From the NCBI GenBank assembly GCA_030144725.1, contig JASKMD010000005.1:5137910-5201909 (forward strand): DNA of 64,000 nt. The letters run 5' to 3'. Position 1 is the first letter of the stretch. Every line of letters starts with the position of its first letter. The position numbers were made by a program, and so were the translations under genes. The notes below the pieces were generated by a model. The model was not told the origin of the DNA, made no database searches, and was given only the letters and a program-made list of their open reading frames with translations. This document shows positions 51,518 to 62,142 of this stretch, in pieces. Source of the DNA: Haematococcus lacustris. Taxonomy: Eukaryota; Chlorophyta; Chlorophyceae; Chlamydomonadales; Haematococcaceae.

Positions 51518-53862
51518 ATGCTGCTCGCGCACCCCCTGATCATCAGGCGCGTAGGAGCAGTAGCAACACCTGCTCGAAAGTGTCAGGCTGCTCCACCGTG
51601 TGCACGCTCAGGGCGGGCGATGCGGCCTCTCCGTAGCGCCGCTAAACCACCCTTCGCTTGGCTATGGGAAGACAAAACCCTGGCGGACGCAACTCTGCTC
51701 CTGCACGTTGCGGGCAAGCCAGCCGGTGCGGCCTCTCCCGCCGCGCTGCGAGTTCATCGCGCCGTGCTGGGCGCCCACAGCGAGCACTTCCGGACCAAAG
51801 TGCTGCGGCGGACGGACGGCGAATCGCAGCGAGCGGCAGACTTCCAGCCAGCCATCGCAGTGGCGCACTTCATCAAGGCAGGCAGCCTGCCAGCGGGGCT
51901 TACTATCCAGCAGCTCGCCCAGGTAATGCGGGCAGGCCGAGAAGGATGCGGAGAAGGTGATGCAGGGAGCGGGCAGCGCGGCGAAGGTCCCATGATGAAG
52001 AGTATAGGGAACGATAAGCATGTGCTGGGTACTGCAATGCAGTGCAGGTGTGCAATGAAGCCATGGCCAGGAAAAAGTTACAATGCGCTGAGGCATGCAG
52101 TCAAGCCATTATAGCCCTGGCTTCGACAGATGCAGGCAAACCCCAGCCTGTACTGCCCTGCCTGGAAGAGACCTTTGACAGCCAGGCTGAGCGTGATGCC
52201 GCCCACATGGTGGTGCGCTGCATGTACGAGGGGAAGCTGGCTGAGGAGGTGAAGGACTCCTTGACACTGGCTAGGGTGGGTGGCAGGGGTGAGGTTTGGC
52301 TAGTTGCACACCTGGCACACCCCACTAATGTGGCGATGAAAATAACTTCATCCACTCAGGAACCACTCAAGCCCCTCAGCCCCTTGCTGAGCTCCTTGTA
52401 CATCGTACATTGCATGCAAGCATGTGCACATGTAACGTATGACACTGGCCAGGGTAAGTTGAGCATAGTAACCTGCAGCACCTGCAGAGCCAGCGCACTT
52501 TTGGTCAGTCTATTTGCCAGACCAGCAACCTCTTGTGGGACCCACACACGTTTGGCAGCTAAGCACTACAAATAGCGTCACACTACCGCAAGCAGCGTCA
52601 CTCTCTGCCTGTCACCTCCCATTGCCTGTCACTGACACCTCATGCCGCATGTTACTCGCCTGTGCAGATGTGCTGCGTTGCCAAGCGCTGGGCATCAACT
52701 TCTATCACTCAATCATGCCTGCAAAGACTTATAGGGATGCCACCCTCAGACCTGCAAGCAGAGCAGCTGGTGCTGGTGCTGCGGACCCTGCTGGACAGCT
52801 GTGTCCTGCTGCCTGAGCACAAGAAGTGGCACAAGCTTGTGCGCAGCCTTTTAATTGGCCAGTATGAGGATGTTCACGCCGTCATCGCCAGCGCTCAGCT
52901 GAGGACAACCTTCCAGCAGCTGCCCCTTGCAGCAGTGCGGCAGTGGGCAGGCAGCGATGAGTTGACAGTGGACAGTGAGAACAGCGTGGTGGAGCTGCTC
53001 AGCCTGTGGATGGCTGGGCCGGGAGGTCGGGTTGCCTCCCAGACACAGAAGCAGCAGCTGTCCTGCCTGGTGCGGGTGCAACACCTCAGCCCAGGTGGGT
53101 CACTTGTTAAACCTTCACCTGGCTGGTTAAAGCAATCGTAGTATGGGCAAACAGGGCATCCACTGCCAGGGTTCAAGGTTTCTGGCACCTGACTGTATGT
53201 CAGGCTTGTTGTGTGCATGTGCAGCCTACGCTCAAAGTCGACTGCCTGCTCTGGCCTGGTTTGATATCCCTGGAGCATCCACACCTTCAGTGGCGCAGGC
53301 GGCCTGCTGTGGGTTTGGCATGACTGGGGTAGTGGCTGACACAAACAAGGCCCCTCCCGCCTGGTCTGCTGCACCCCGCAAGCAGCTTGACCCTGATGAC
53401 CTGCTGCGGCGCACCACCATCTGCTGGTGGATACTCGAGGAGCAGCTTGATGACCTGCTGGCTAGCAAGGACCTGACAGCTAAGATATCATCTGAGACAG
53501 TGTACTCGGCTGGAGTTGGCTGGAGGGTTTTTGTGGACCTACAGAAGGGCGCCAAGGATGAGGCCCTCTTCTCCTTGAGCTGCTGCGGACAGCTGGTGAC
53601 CTACGCTGAGTGTGAGGGGCACTCCCTGGGCGTCCCACTGGAGCATGGAGCACCCATCAACTACATGATAATGAGGGCCCCTGTTATGCGCCCCAGTGAT
53701 TATTGGACCTTTGCTTGGGTACAGAATCTGTGGGGCCGCTCTTCTTCAGTGGATGAGGCAATCAAGAAGGCTTATGAAGCTCGCATGGGCCTTAGTATGT
53801 TTTGTCTTATTACCTCAGCCTTCAAAGTGCTGCACAAGCCCCAGCCCTTTGTGTTGCGTTAA
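51518..53862 (+). CDS. BTB11: BTB-BACK POB1/LRB-like protein, B type
   Basis: Exons 51518-51922, 52048-52275, 52668-53094 and 53225-53862 give 565 residues, frame intact. BTB: WLWEDKTLADATLLLHV, LRVHRAVLGAHSEHF and VVRCMYEGKL. BACK: CLQRLIGMPPSDL, LLPEHKKWHKLV and ENSVVELLSLWM. The start of the C-terminal domain is unusual: where ten other copies have TIR(H)WDVPRQQLVDLL or close to it, this one reads TICWWILEEQLDDLL. The rest is the longer sub-type (LSCCGQLVTYAECEGHSLG, LWGRSSSVDEAIKKAYE, LITSAFKVLHKPQP). Intron 2 is long (392 bp). Inner ATG at 51620. The upstream flank is the empty site of the retrotransposon. Confidence 0.87.
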
Positions 53863-54948
53863 ACAGAGGAGGAGCAATGCTACGGTTAAAGGGCTTTGGT
53901 ACCCTGGCTGTCCATTCTGTCAATGACCTCACGTCCACGGCGCCGCGAAACGTGGGCACCGCAATGTATGCAAGCCATATGCTCGGCATGGGGTAAATGC
54001 CTCATGTGGGCTCATGTGGCACATCTTTATCTCATCCGTATCTTCACATATCTGCGCCCCCTTGATGCACAGCGCCACCAGTCGCGACACGGGCAGGCTT
54101 GAGTGACCGGGGCTGTGCAGCGGAACGAATGTCAACTTGAGGTTTAGCGCGCCAAATGGGGCTTTACGACTGCAGGCTCGATGCCTCAGCAGGCCATGGC
54201 TTGTCGCGCTGCATAGTCGCCCCTAACGTCGGGATGACAGCTGGTGTGTCCACGCAAGCCTGGTCAGCCCTGAGGCGTTAATGCAGGTGCTGACCAGGTG
54301 CTGGGAAGAGAGGCAGGGCAATGTGAGCGACATAGCCCATGCGTTCTTACGTAACAATTGAAGGCCAGGAGCTGCTGCAGCTGGCAACAGGGACTGGGGC
54401 TGTCCAGCTGCATTCTCGTGGTGTCAGCAGCCGACTCAACCTCTCAGGCAGCGGCACCACCACCATTGCCCCAGGCAGTCATTGGCTGCAGCTGTGCTGG
54501 GCACCTTCATGACCCAGTTCAAGGTGGGTGAGTCAGTCAACCTGACTGAGTGCGGGATGCCAGTCCCCATGGCTGGGTAGCCGGTGGGTATACCACGTGT
54601 ATGGCAGAGGTCCATGGTGGTGGAAAGCGGCCCCTGCTATGGCTGAGGAGTCAGTCGGGCCAGCAGGGCTAGGGCAGAGGTCCATGGTGGCGGGTGCAGC
54701 TGGCTCTGGACCCACTGCCATGATTTGGTGCACACAGATGGCTGCAATGCATGCATCCTAGCCAGGGGCCGACTGGATGCAGAACCAGGCCAGGCTGAGT
54801 ACGCTCCAAACCATGAAGTGCCCCGATGGCCACATCTGTCAAGGTGGAGGGTGTGTCCCTAGGGGCTTGTGAGGGGCTCAGCTGCTGGGCTGCACCCGGC
54901 TGAGCCAGTCTAGATTCAACCACATGGGACATACCGCATGGCCTAGCG
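53863..54948. repeat. Downstream module, copy 4 (between BTB11 and GlnRS fragment 2)
   Basis: No gene. It matches 11700-12560 and 62280-63340 (GGAGGAGCAATGCTACGG, GATGACAGCTGGTGTGTCC, AGAGGTCCATGGTGGCGGG, CACACAGATGGCTGCAATGC). The match to the module before PIG-M fragment 2 continues to GGCCTAGCGCTAC, the GlnRS stop codon. Confidence 0.7.
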
Positions 54949-57254
54949 CTACCTTCCGTTGACTGCCTGCGCCTTGGCCTGCTCCACTGCCAGTGGCACG
55001 GAGGCCTTCAGGGTCACGGTGCGGTTCACCACCAGGCGGCCTGGGGCGGTGTCGGGGTCCACGCAGAAGAAGCTGCACAGGCAGGGAGCAGGGGCGGGTG
55101 AGCCAGGACAAGGGGGAGGAGGGAAAGCAGTGAGAGGGGCGAGGTGGGCAGAGTGGTGGCGTGCGGTGCTGGTGATCCAGGACGAGGAGGCGGGAAAGAA
55201 AGAAAGGAGTGGAAAGAAGGGAGAGGGTGGGCAGAGTAGTGGCATGTGGCGTGGACAATCAAGATGTGGAGAACACTACTGGTTGGCCAGGAGTTGAGGT
55301 CACGGGGAGGAGGGGGACAAAGATAGGGAGCAGCAGGCCCCCAGCCCAGCCCCCGACCCTGCCGCCACAAGGGGTGAAGGCAGACTAAGCCCGGTGCCAG
55401 GCCAAGAAGGAGAAGGAAGAGAAGCAGTGATGTGGTGATGAAGATGTGGTGTTGCCCTGATTTGGTGATGAAGAGGGATGTGGAACAAAACTGGAACCAA
55501 ATCACCACCATTGCATAACACCAAGTGCATGCTTGTCCCTACCCCGTCCCTAGCTCCTCCCCATGTCCGCTGCCCCTTGGCACTTCCCCTTGGCCCTGGC
55601 CGCTCACCCCAGGCGCTCAAACTGCACCCGGTCCCCTGGCTTGAGCTGTGCCAGCCTGGGGCAGCCGTAGCAGCCCGTCAGCGTCTGCAGCGACTCAGGG
55701 TCCAGGTCAGCCAGCCAGGCGTTGGGCTCCTCCAGCTTGGTCCTGGCCACCACATGGCCCTCAGCATCGCGCTCATACACCATGCCGGGCTCCTCGCTCT
55801 TGAACAACACGTAGTACAGCCTCGCCTGCAGGCAGGCAACGGGAGGGCACAGGCACCTTGAGGGCGAAGGTGGAGAGGCACGTGGGTTGGTAGGGTGAAG
55901 GTTTGTAGGGCCGGGGCCTAGTAGGGTTAGGGTGCTTTGGATGGCAGTAGAGCTGGATTGAGTACTAGAGAGAGGGAGGAGGGGCCTGGGAGCAGACGGC
56001 TTGAGGACAGCCTATTGTCAGTGACCTGGCTGTAGGAGGCAGGGATGGCTGTTGAGCCTGGCATGCAGCCAAGGGGTGGTGGTCAGGGAGGGAGGGTGAT
56101 GCAGCGGCTGGGTTAGTTACGAGTGCAGCGGGCAAGAGGAAGGAGGTCCCGGGTGGACCTCATCCTGTTCCTGCTCTCCCAGCCTCCCTGTCCTGCCCTG
56201 GCCAGCTCAGTCCCCGCCCTGATAGCCTCCACACCCCCTCCCCTGCCACCTACCCTGCCACCCCACCTGCCCTACCCTCCCAATCGCCTGGCGCCCCTCC
56301 CTCCTGGCCTGCCCCTCCCCTCCACCCCTCACCTCCACCCCTCCCCTCCACCCCTCCCCTCCACCCCTCCCCTCCACCCCTCACCTCCACCACTCACCTC
56401 CACCCCTCACCTCCAGCTTCAGCGGCTCCTGCCCAGGCCTTGGCTGCGCCACCCAGTTGAGCACTCCCTTGGGTGGCTTCTTGCTGCCCGGTGGAGACAG
56501 GTCCGCCTCCACCTGCACCTCCACCACCCGCCCGCTGCTGGGGTCTGTGCTGTGCCCCACATACTTGACAGGGTAGGCGTACCTGCAGCAGGGGCAGGCC
56601 AGCAGGCAGCACGGCGGCAGCATGGAGGGCGCAGAGCCAGCGGCAGCATGGAGGGCGCAGGGGCAGTGAGTGCACACAACAGCTTCAGCTAGCCTGGGGA
56701 GGTAGGGAGGTGTGTCAACAGTAGACAACGACTGGTTGAGAACTTGCGCACAACACAGCGTGAGCAGGCTATATGAGACAGGAAAAGAGGTATGACCATT
56801 GTGGCGACCATGCCGCTGTTAGATTAGCCCCAGAATGCCCCACTCCTGGTCATCCCTTCACCCTGCCTGCCCTCCCTGCTGTCTGCTGGCTTCACTCCCT
56901 GGCATGGCCGTATGTCATGCGGTCTACCTGCCGCTACCTGCCCCTGACTTCGCCCTGCCTGCCTGCACTCCCACCCCTGCCCTTGCCCCTGCCCCTGCTC
57001 TGCCATGTCCTCTCCATGGGCCACATGGGCTATCTTGCATAATGCACCACCACCACCTATTACCCATGTCACCCGCTTGATGCCTTCCGACCCCTTGACC
57101 CACTAGCTCCCTCCCAGCCCTGAGCACCTTGAGGGGTCTGAGCACTGCCAGCACGCGGGGTGAGGTGGCGTCCAGGTCAGCGCGTATCAAGTGCTCTAGC
57201 TTGTGCACGCGGATATTATTCTCGGTGCGGCTGATCCCAATCTCCCGGCAAAAG
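54949..57254 (-). pseudogene. QARS1: GlnRS fragment 2 (glutaminyl-tRNA synthetase, four 3' exons, one exon missing)
   Basis: On the minus strand: 57254-57128 (FCREIGISRTENNIRVHKLE to VLAVLRPLK, end of the catalytic core), 56582-56411 (YAYPVKYVGHSTDPSSGRVV to LKLE), 55825-55608 (ARLYYVLFKSEEP to QFERLG) and 55072-54949 (FFCVDPDTAPGRLVVNRTVT to NGR, stop). Splice phases fit between the last three. The exon for SFTHVAFMEEKDFR, present in fragment 3, is absent between 57128 and 56582, and everything upstream (the Rossmann fold with its ATP-binding motifs) is missing. It cannot encode an active synthetase. The exon sequences are otherwise undamaged, so the duplication is recent or the locus is a mis-ordered part of a real gene. 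Confidence 0.82.
56326..56410. repeat. 13-bp C-rich minisatellite in GlnRS fragment 2 intron
   Basis: About six units of CTCCACCCCTCCC and CTCCACCCCTCAC immediately downstream of the exon ending LKLE on the minus strand. The same repeat is over three times longer in fragment 3. Confidence 0.9.
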
Positions 57255-58326
57255 CTGTTTATGCCAGCAGCAGTGACGCCACGCCGTCAAAGACCTGAGT
57301 GACCGCAATGCATGGCCACAGCCACTGTCACAAGCCCCAACACTGTCACAGCCATAGCCACAGCCACTGCCACAGCCACAAGCACTGGCACTATGCAACA
57401 AGGTATCAGCAATGCACCACTGTAGGTCCAGTCATTACACCATGAGCTACTGGTCACCACTAGACAGTCCTCCCTTCAGCTAGTGCGGCTGCCTGCTGCT
57501 TCCCAGGCTGCTTGATGTGTTGGGGCTGTCCAAGCCTGCCCCTTGGCCCTGCCCCTTGGCCCTGGCCGCTCACCCCAGTCGCTCAAACTGCACCCGGTCC
57601 CCTGGCTTGAGGTGTGCCAGTCTGGGGCAGCCATAGCAGCCCGTCAGCGTCTGCAGCGACTCAGGGTTCAGGTCAGCCAGCCAGGCGTTGGGGTCCTCCA
57701 GCTTGGTCCTGGCCACCACATGGCCCTCACCATCGCGCTCGTACATCATGCCGGGCTCCTCGCTCTTGAACAACACGTCGTACAGGCGGGCCTGTGGGCG
57801 GGCAGCAGGAGGGGCCAGGCACCTTGAAAGCGAAGGTGGAGAGGCACATGAGTTGGTAGGGTGAAGGTTGGTATGGCCTGGACCTAGTAAGGTTAGGCTG
57901 GGATGCTTTAGATGGCGGTAGAGTCGCACTGAGTATGGGAGAAAGGGGAGGGGCCTGGGCGCAGACAGCCTGCGGGCAGCAGCCCCAGCCTACTGCCTGA
58001 GACCTGGCAGGAGGGGAGGAGGAGGCAGGGATGGCCGTGGTGCCTGGCATGCAGGAAGGGGGTGGTGGGCAGGGAGGGAGGGTGATGCAGCAGCTGGATT
58101 AGTGACAGGAGCGGCGGGCAAGGGGAAGAAGGTCTCGGACGTACCTCATCCTGTTCCTGCTCCCCCAGCCTCCCTGTCCTGCCCTTGCCAGCTCAGTCCC
58201 CGCCCTGCTAGCCTCCACACCCCCTCCCCTACTACCACCATTACCCTGACCCGGCCTCCCTACCACCTCCCCTGCCACCCCACCTGCCCTACCCTCCCAA
58301 CTGGCGCTCCTCCCTCCTGGCCTGCC

Positions 58327-58605
58327 CCTCCCCTCCACCCCTCCCCTCCACCCCTCCCCTCCACCCCTCCCCTCCACCCCTCCCCTCCACCCCTCCCCTC
58401 CACCACTCCCCTCCACCCCTCCCCTCCACCCCTCACCTCCCCTCCACCCCTCACCTCCCCTCCACCCCTCACCTCCACCCCTCCCCTCCACCCCTCCCCT
58501 CCACCCCTCACCTCACCTCCACCCCTCACCTCCACCCCTCCCCTCCACCCCTCCCCTCCACCCCTCCCCTCCACCCCTCCCCTCCACCCCTCCCCTCCCA
58601 CCCCC
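58327..58605. repeat. 13-bp C-rich minisatellite in GlnRS fragment 3 intron
   Basis: Roughly 20 units of CTCCACCCCTCCC, with CTCAC variants. Same position as the short array at 56326-56410. Confidence 0.93.
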
Positions 58606-59046
58606 TGGCCTGACCCTCACCTCCAGCTTCAGCGGCTCCTGCCCAGGCCTTGGCTGCGCCACCCAGTTGAGCACTCCCTTGGGTGGCTTCTTGCTGCCCG
58701 GTGGAGACAGGTCCGCCTCCACCTGCACCTCCACCACCCGCCCGCTGCTGGGGTCGGTGCTGTGCCCCACATACTTGACAGGGTAGGCGTACCTTCAGCA
58801 GGGGGCAGGCCAGCAGGGCAGCACAGGGGCAACATGGAGGGCGCAGTGTCAGCATAGAGGGCATAGGGACAGCATGGAGGGCGTATGGGCAGGATGCAGG
58901 TACGTCATTTACCGGTGCATTTACTAGTCTACCCTTCACCCTGCCTGCCCTCCCTGCTGTCTGCTGGCTTCACTCCCTGTCATGGCCGTATGTCATGCGG
59001 CCTACCTGCCCCTGAGCCCACCCATGCCTCCTGCACCCCACCCCAT

Positions 59047-59183
59047 CCCCTGCCCCTGCCCCTGCCCCTGCCCCTGCCCCTGCCCCTGCCCCTGCCCCTG
59101 CCCCTGCCCCTGCCCCTGCCCCTGCCCCTGCCCCTGCCCCTGCCCCTGCCCCTGCCCCTGCCCCTGCCCCTGCCCCTGCCCCT
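59047..59183. repeat. (CCCCTG)n microsatellite
   Basis: About 22 perfect hexamers in the intron before the TMLR exon end of GlnRS fragment 3. Fragment 2 has only a few such units near 56980. Confidence 0.97.
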
Positions 59184-59314
59184 TGGCCCTGCCCCTGCCC
59201 CTGCCTTTGCCCTTGTCACCTGAGCATGGTGCTCTTTGCCATGCCCCAGAAGTCCTTATTGTCCTGCAGCCTGAAGTCCTTCTCCTCCATGAACGCAACG
59301 TGCGTGAAGGAGAC

Positions 59315-59827
59315 CTGGGGCAGGCCAAGACCACACAGCTGAGCTAGAGCAGCAATACGCCCGCTGCCACACACTGTGCAGCTGTTGCAAGACCACGCAG
59401 AAGCTGGCTGGCCTTCCATGGCTGGATTTGCTGCCCTGGTTGCACTTGGCCTGATAGGGGCCTTGACCAAGACAAAGTAGCAAGACCACGCAGAAGCTGG
59501 GTAGAGCAGCATGCCGCAAGTGCTTCACCGACATCCAAGTGTCCTCAGCTGTAGCAACTGCATCAGCAGCAAATGAGTTAGCCGCAGCTGGAGCCTCTGC
59601 CTGCGGATGCCTACATGATGCCCAGTCCCACCCCAAAGCTGAGCTGTGAGGTGTGATTGGATCAGGACTTGTATCCAGGCAGCAATCCCTGCCCTTGTCC
59701 GAGCCATCAGCAAGCTGAGGGAGTGCTCCGTGCCAGGGGCAGAGCAGGTCCAATGGTTGCGTAGTGGTAGGCAACGGGAATGGTAGGCAGTTGTCAATGC
59801 GGTTCCGTGAGATATGAAATTAGTTGT
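59315..59827. repeat. Spacer and distal upstream module of BTB12
   Basis: 59380-59510 holds a local duplication of AAGACCACGCAGAAGCTGG (59388 and 59480). From about 59590 the B-type upstream module follows (GATGCCTACATGATGCC, GTGATTGGATCAGGACTTG, GTGCTCCGTGCCAGGGGC). No further GlnRS exon was found. Confidence 0.6.
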
Positions 59828-59915
59828 CCGGGAAAAAGCAAGGGCGTGAAAAAGGAATGTTATGTCAAGTAACCCCTTGCCGCTGATGCTTGCGCGCTGA
59901 GCAGAGCTCACGAAG
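59828..59915 (+). promoter_or_regulatory. Proximal upstream module of BTB12
   Basis: CCGGGAAAAAGCAAGGGCGT, then AAAAAGGAATGTTATGTCAA, to the ATG. The GGTATGT found in BTB5, 8 and 11 is GGAATGT here. Confidence 0.4.
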
Positions 59916-62142
59916 ATGCTGCTCGCGCCCCCCCTGATCATCAAGCGCGTAGGAGCAGTAGTAACACCTACTCGAAATTGCCAGGCTCCTCCACCGTGTG
60001 CGCGCTCGGGGCGAGCGATGCGGCGTCTTCGTAGCGCCGCTGAAACCCCCTATGCTTGGCTCTGGGACGACAAAACCCTGGCGGACGCAACTTTGCTCCT
60101 GCACGTCGCGGGCAAGCCAGCCGGTGCGGCCTCTCCCGCCGCGCTACGAGTTCATCGCGCCGTGCTGGCTGCCCACAGCGAACGCTTCAGGACCATAGTG
60201 TTGGGCTGGGCTGACGGAAGCTCGCAGCGCGCGGCGGACTTCCAGCCATCCACCGCAGTGGCGCACTATAAAAAGACTGGCAGCCTGCCTGCGGGGCTCA
60301 CTGCCCACCACCTCGCCCAGGTAATGCAGGCAGCGGGCAGGCGTAGAAGGTCCCACGATGTTGCCCGTTGTGGCAAAAACAAGTGTAGGCATCGGTAGCA
60401 GCGGAGAAGGAGGCGGAGAAGAAGGATGATGGTCAGAGTGGTGGGAGTAGGAAGTGTAGGATGTAGACATGTGTTGGGCACTACTGTGCAATGCAGGTGT
60501 GCGAAGAAGCCAATGCCAGGGGAAAGCTACAATGCGCTGAGGCATGCAACCAAGCCATGAGAGCTCTGGCTTTAAAAGAGGCGGTCAAATCCCAGCCTGT
60601 GCTGATCTGGCTGGAAGACACCTTTGACAGCTTGGAGATGTGTGACGCCGCCCGCTTGGTGGTGCGCTGCATGTACGAGGGAAAGCCGGCTGAGGAGGTG
60701 AAGGACCCGCTGACACTGGCCAGGGTGAGCACAAACAGACAGGAGACTTTGGCTCAGTATCTGCTAGCTGCCGACACTGCCAGCCCAGCGCCATAGAAAT
60801 AGCCGGTCTTGCTGATGACCGGCATTTCCACATAGGACTCACTCATGCACGTGCTTGTCTCGCAGCTAAGCATCTGCCAAAACAGCGTCACATTACCTCT
60901 ACCTTACTCTCTGCCTGTCACCTCCCATTGCCTGTCACTCACACCGCATGCCACCCGTTGCCCGCCTGTGCAGATGTGCTGTGTCGCAAAGCGTTGGGCG
61001 TCGTCCTCTATCGCTACCTCATGTTTGCAAAGACTTATTGACCTGCCGCCCCTACAGCTGCCAGCGGAGCAGCTGGTGCTGGTGCTGCAGACCCTGCCTG
61101 GCGATGGCGTAATGCAGAGTGAACACTACGGTTGGCAGGAGCATGTGCGCAGCCTCCTAGTCAGCCAGTATGGAGATGTCCACGCCGTCATCACCAGCGC
61201 CCAGCTGAGGACAACCTTCCAGCAGCTGCCCTTTGCAGCAGTGCAGCAGTGGGCAGGCAGCGATGAGTTGACAGTGGACAGTGAGAACAGCGTGGTGGAG
61301 CTGATCAGCCTGTGGATGGCTGGGCCGAGAGGTCGGGCCTGCTCATTGGGAGAGATGCACCGGCTGTCCTGCCTGGTGCGAGTGCAGCACCTCAGCCTAG
61401 GTGGGTCACAGGTCACACCTTCACCTAGCTGACAATAGCACTTGTATGCCGCTGCCAGGGTTCACGGGTTCTGGCGCCTGACGGTATGTCTGGCTTGTTG
61501 TGTGCATGCGCAGCTTACGCCCTGAGTCGACTGCCAGCATTGGACTGGTTTGAGATCCCTGGGGCATTTTCAGCTACGGTGGCGCAGGCAGCCTACTGTG
61601 GGTTTGGCATGACTGGCGTAGCTGACACAATTGAGGCCCCGCCCGCCTGGTCTGCTGCACCCCGCAAGCCTCTTGACCCTGCTGAGCTGCTGCGACGCAC
61701 CACCATCCGCTGGGGTGTGCCCCGGCAGCAGCTGGTTGACCTGCTGGCCAGCGAGGACCTGACAGCCAAGGTCTGCTCAGAGCCGGTCTACTCTGCGGGA
61801 GCGGGCTGGAGGGTTTGTGTGGACCTACAAGAAAGTGGAGTGGACGTACAAAAGAGATCACCCTGGTGGCGGTACCGCGTTCGGGAGCATGCCCCAGGAA
61901 TGGACGAGCCTGGCTTGTCCTTGAGCTGCTGCGGACAGCTGGTGACCTATGCTGAGTGTGATGGGTACTCCCTGGGTGCCCCACTGCAATACAACACAGC
62001 CATCAACTACGCTATTATGAAGGGACGGGACATGCCGTCCAGAGGAGACTGGACCTTTGCTTGGGTAGAGGATGAACGGGGCCACTCTTCAGTAGACGAG
62101 GCAATTAAGACAGCTGCTGAAGACGGACACATGCGTTACTAG
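59916..62142 (+). CDS. BTB12: BTB-BACK POB1/LRB-like protein, B type, late nonsense codon
   Basis: Exons 59916-60320, 60497-60724, 60974-61400 and 61514-62142 give 562 residues. Exon 1 is nearly identical to BTB8 (LRVHRAVLAAHSERFRTIVL). Exon 2 has unique changes (IWLEDTFDSLEMCDAARLVV). BACK: CLQRLIDLPPLQL and ENSVVELISLWM. C-terminal domain, longer sub-type: TIRWGVPRQQLVDLL, VQKRSPWWRYRVREHAPG, LSCCGQLVTYAECDGYSLG and DERGHSSVDEA. At 62140 a TAG replaces the CAG seen in BTB7. The next 78 bp still encode the usual QITSAFQVVHKAQPTVVPF up to a TAG at 62220, so the last 26 residues are lost. Inner ATG at 60018. The main fold may still form. Confidence 0.82.

Larger units (their letters stand above)
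57574..59314 (-). pseudogene. QARS1: GlnRS fragment 3 (glutaminyl-tRNA synthetase, three internal exons)
   Basis: On the minus strand: 59314-59220 (VSFTHVAFMEEKDFRLQDNK to TMLR), 58792-58621 (YAYPVKYVGHSTDPSSGRVV to LKLE) and 57791-57574 (ARLYDVLFKSEEP to QFERLG), all in phase, covering the proximal and part of the distal beta-barrel that binds the tRNA anticodon. Neither the catalytic core nor the last exon (FFCVDPDT) follows, and the left end abuts fragment 2. The tract between the exons contains expanded minisatellites. Fragments 2 and 3 together hold every 3' exon once or twice, but in an order that cannot be spliced into one protein. Confidence 0.82.

Noticed and set aside
58099..58857. 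251-residue Pro/His/Ser-rich plus-strand frame
   Set aside because: Antisense to GlnRS exons and the 13-bp intronic minisatellite.
58982..59347. Frames over (CCCCTG)n
   Set aside because: Microsatellite translation; the real coding sequence here is the GlnRS exon on the minus strand at 59220-59314.
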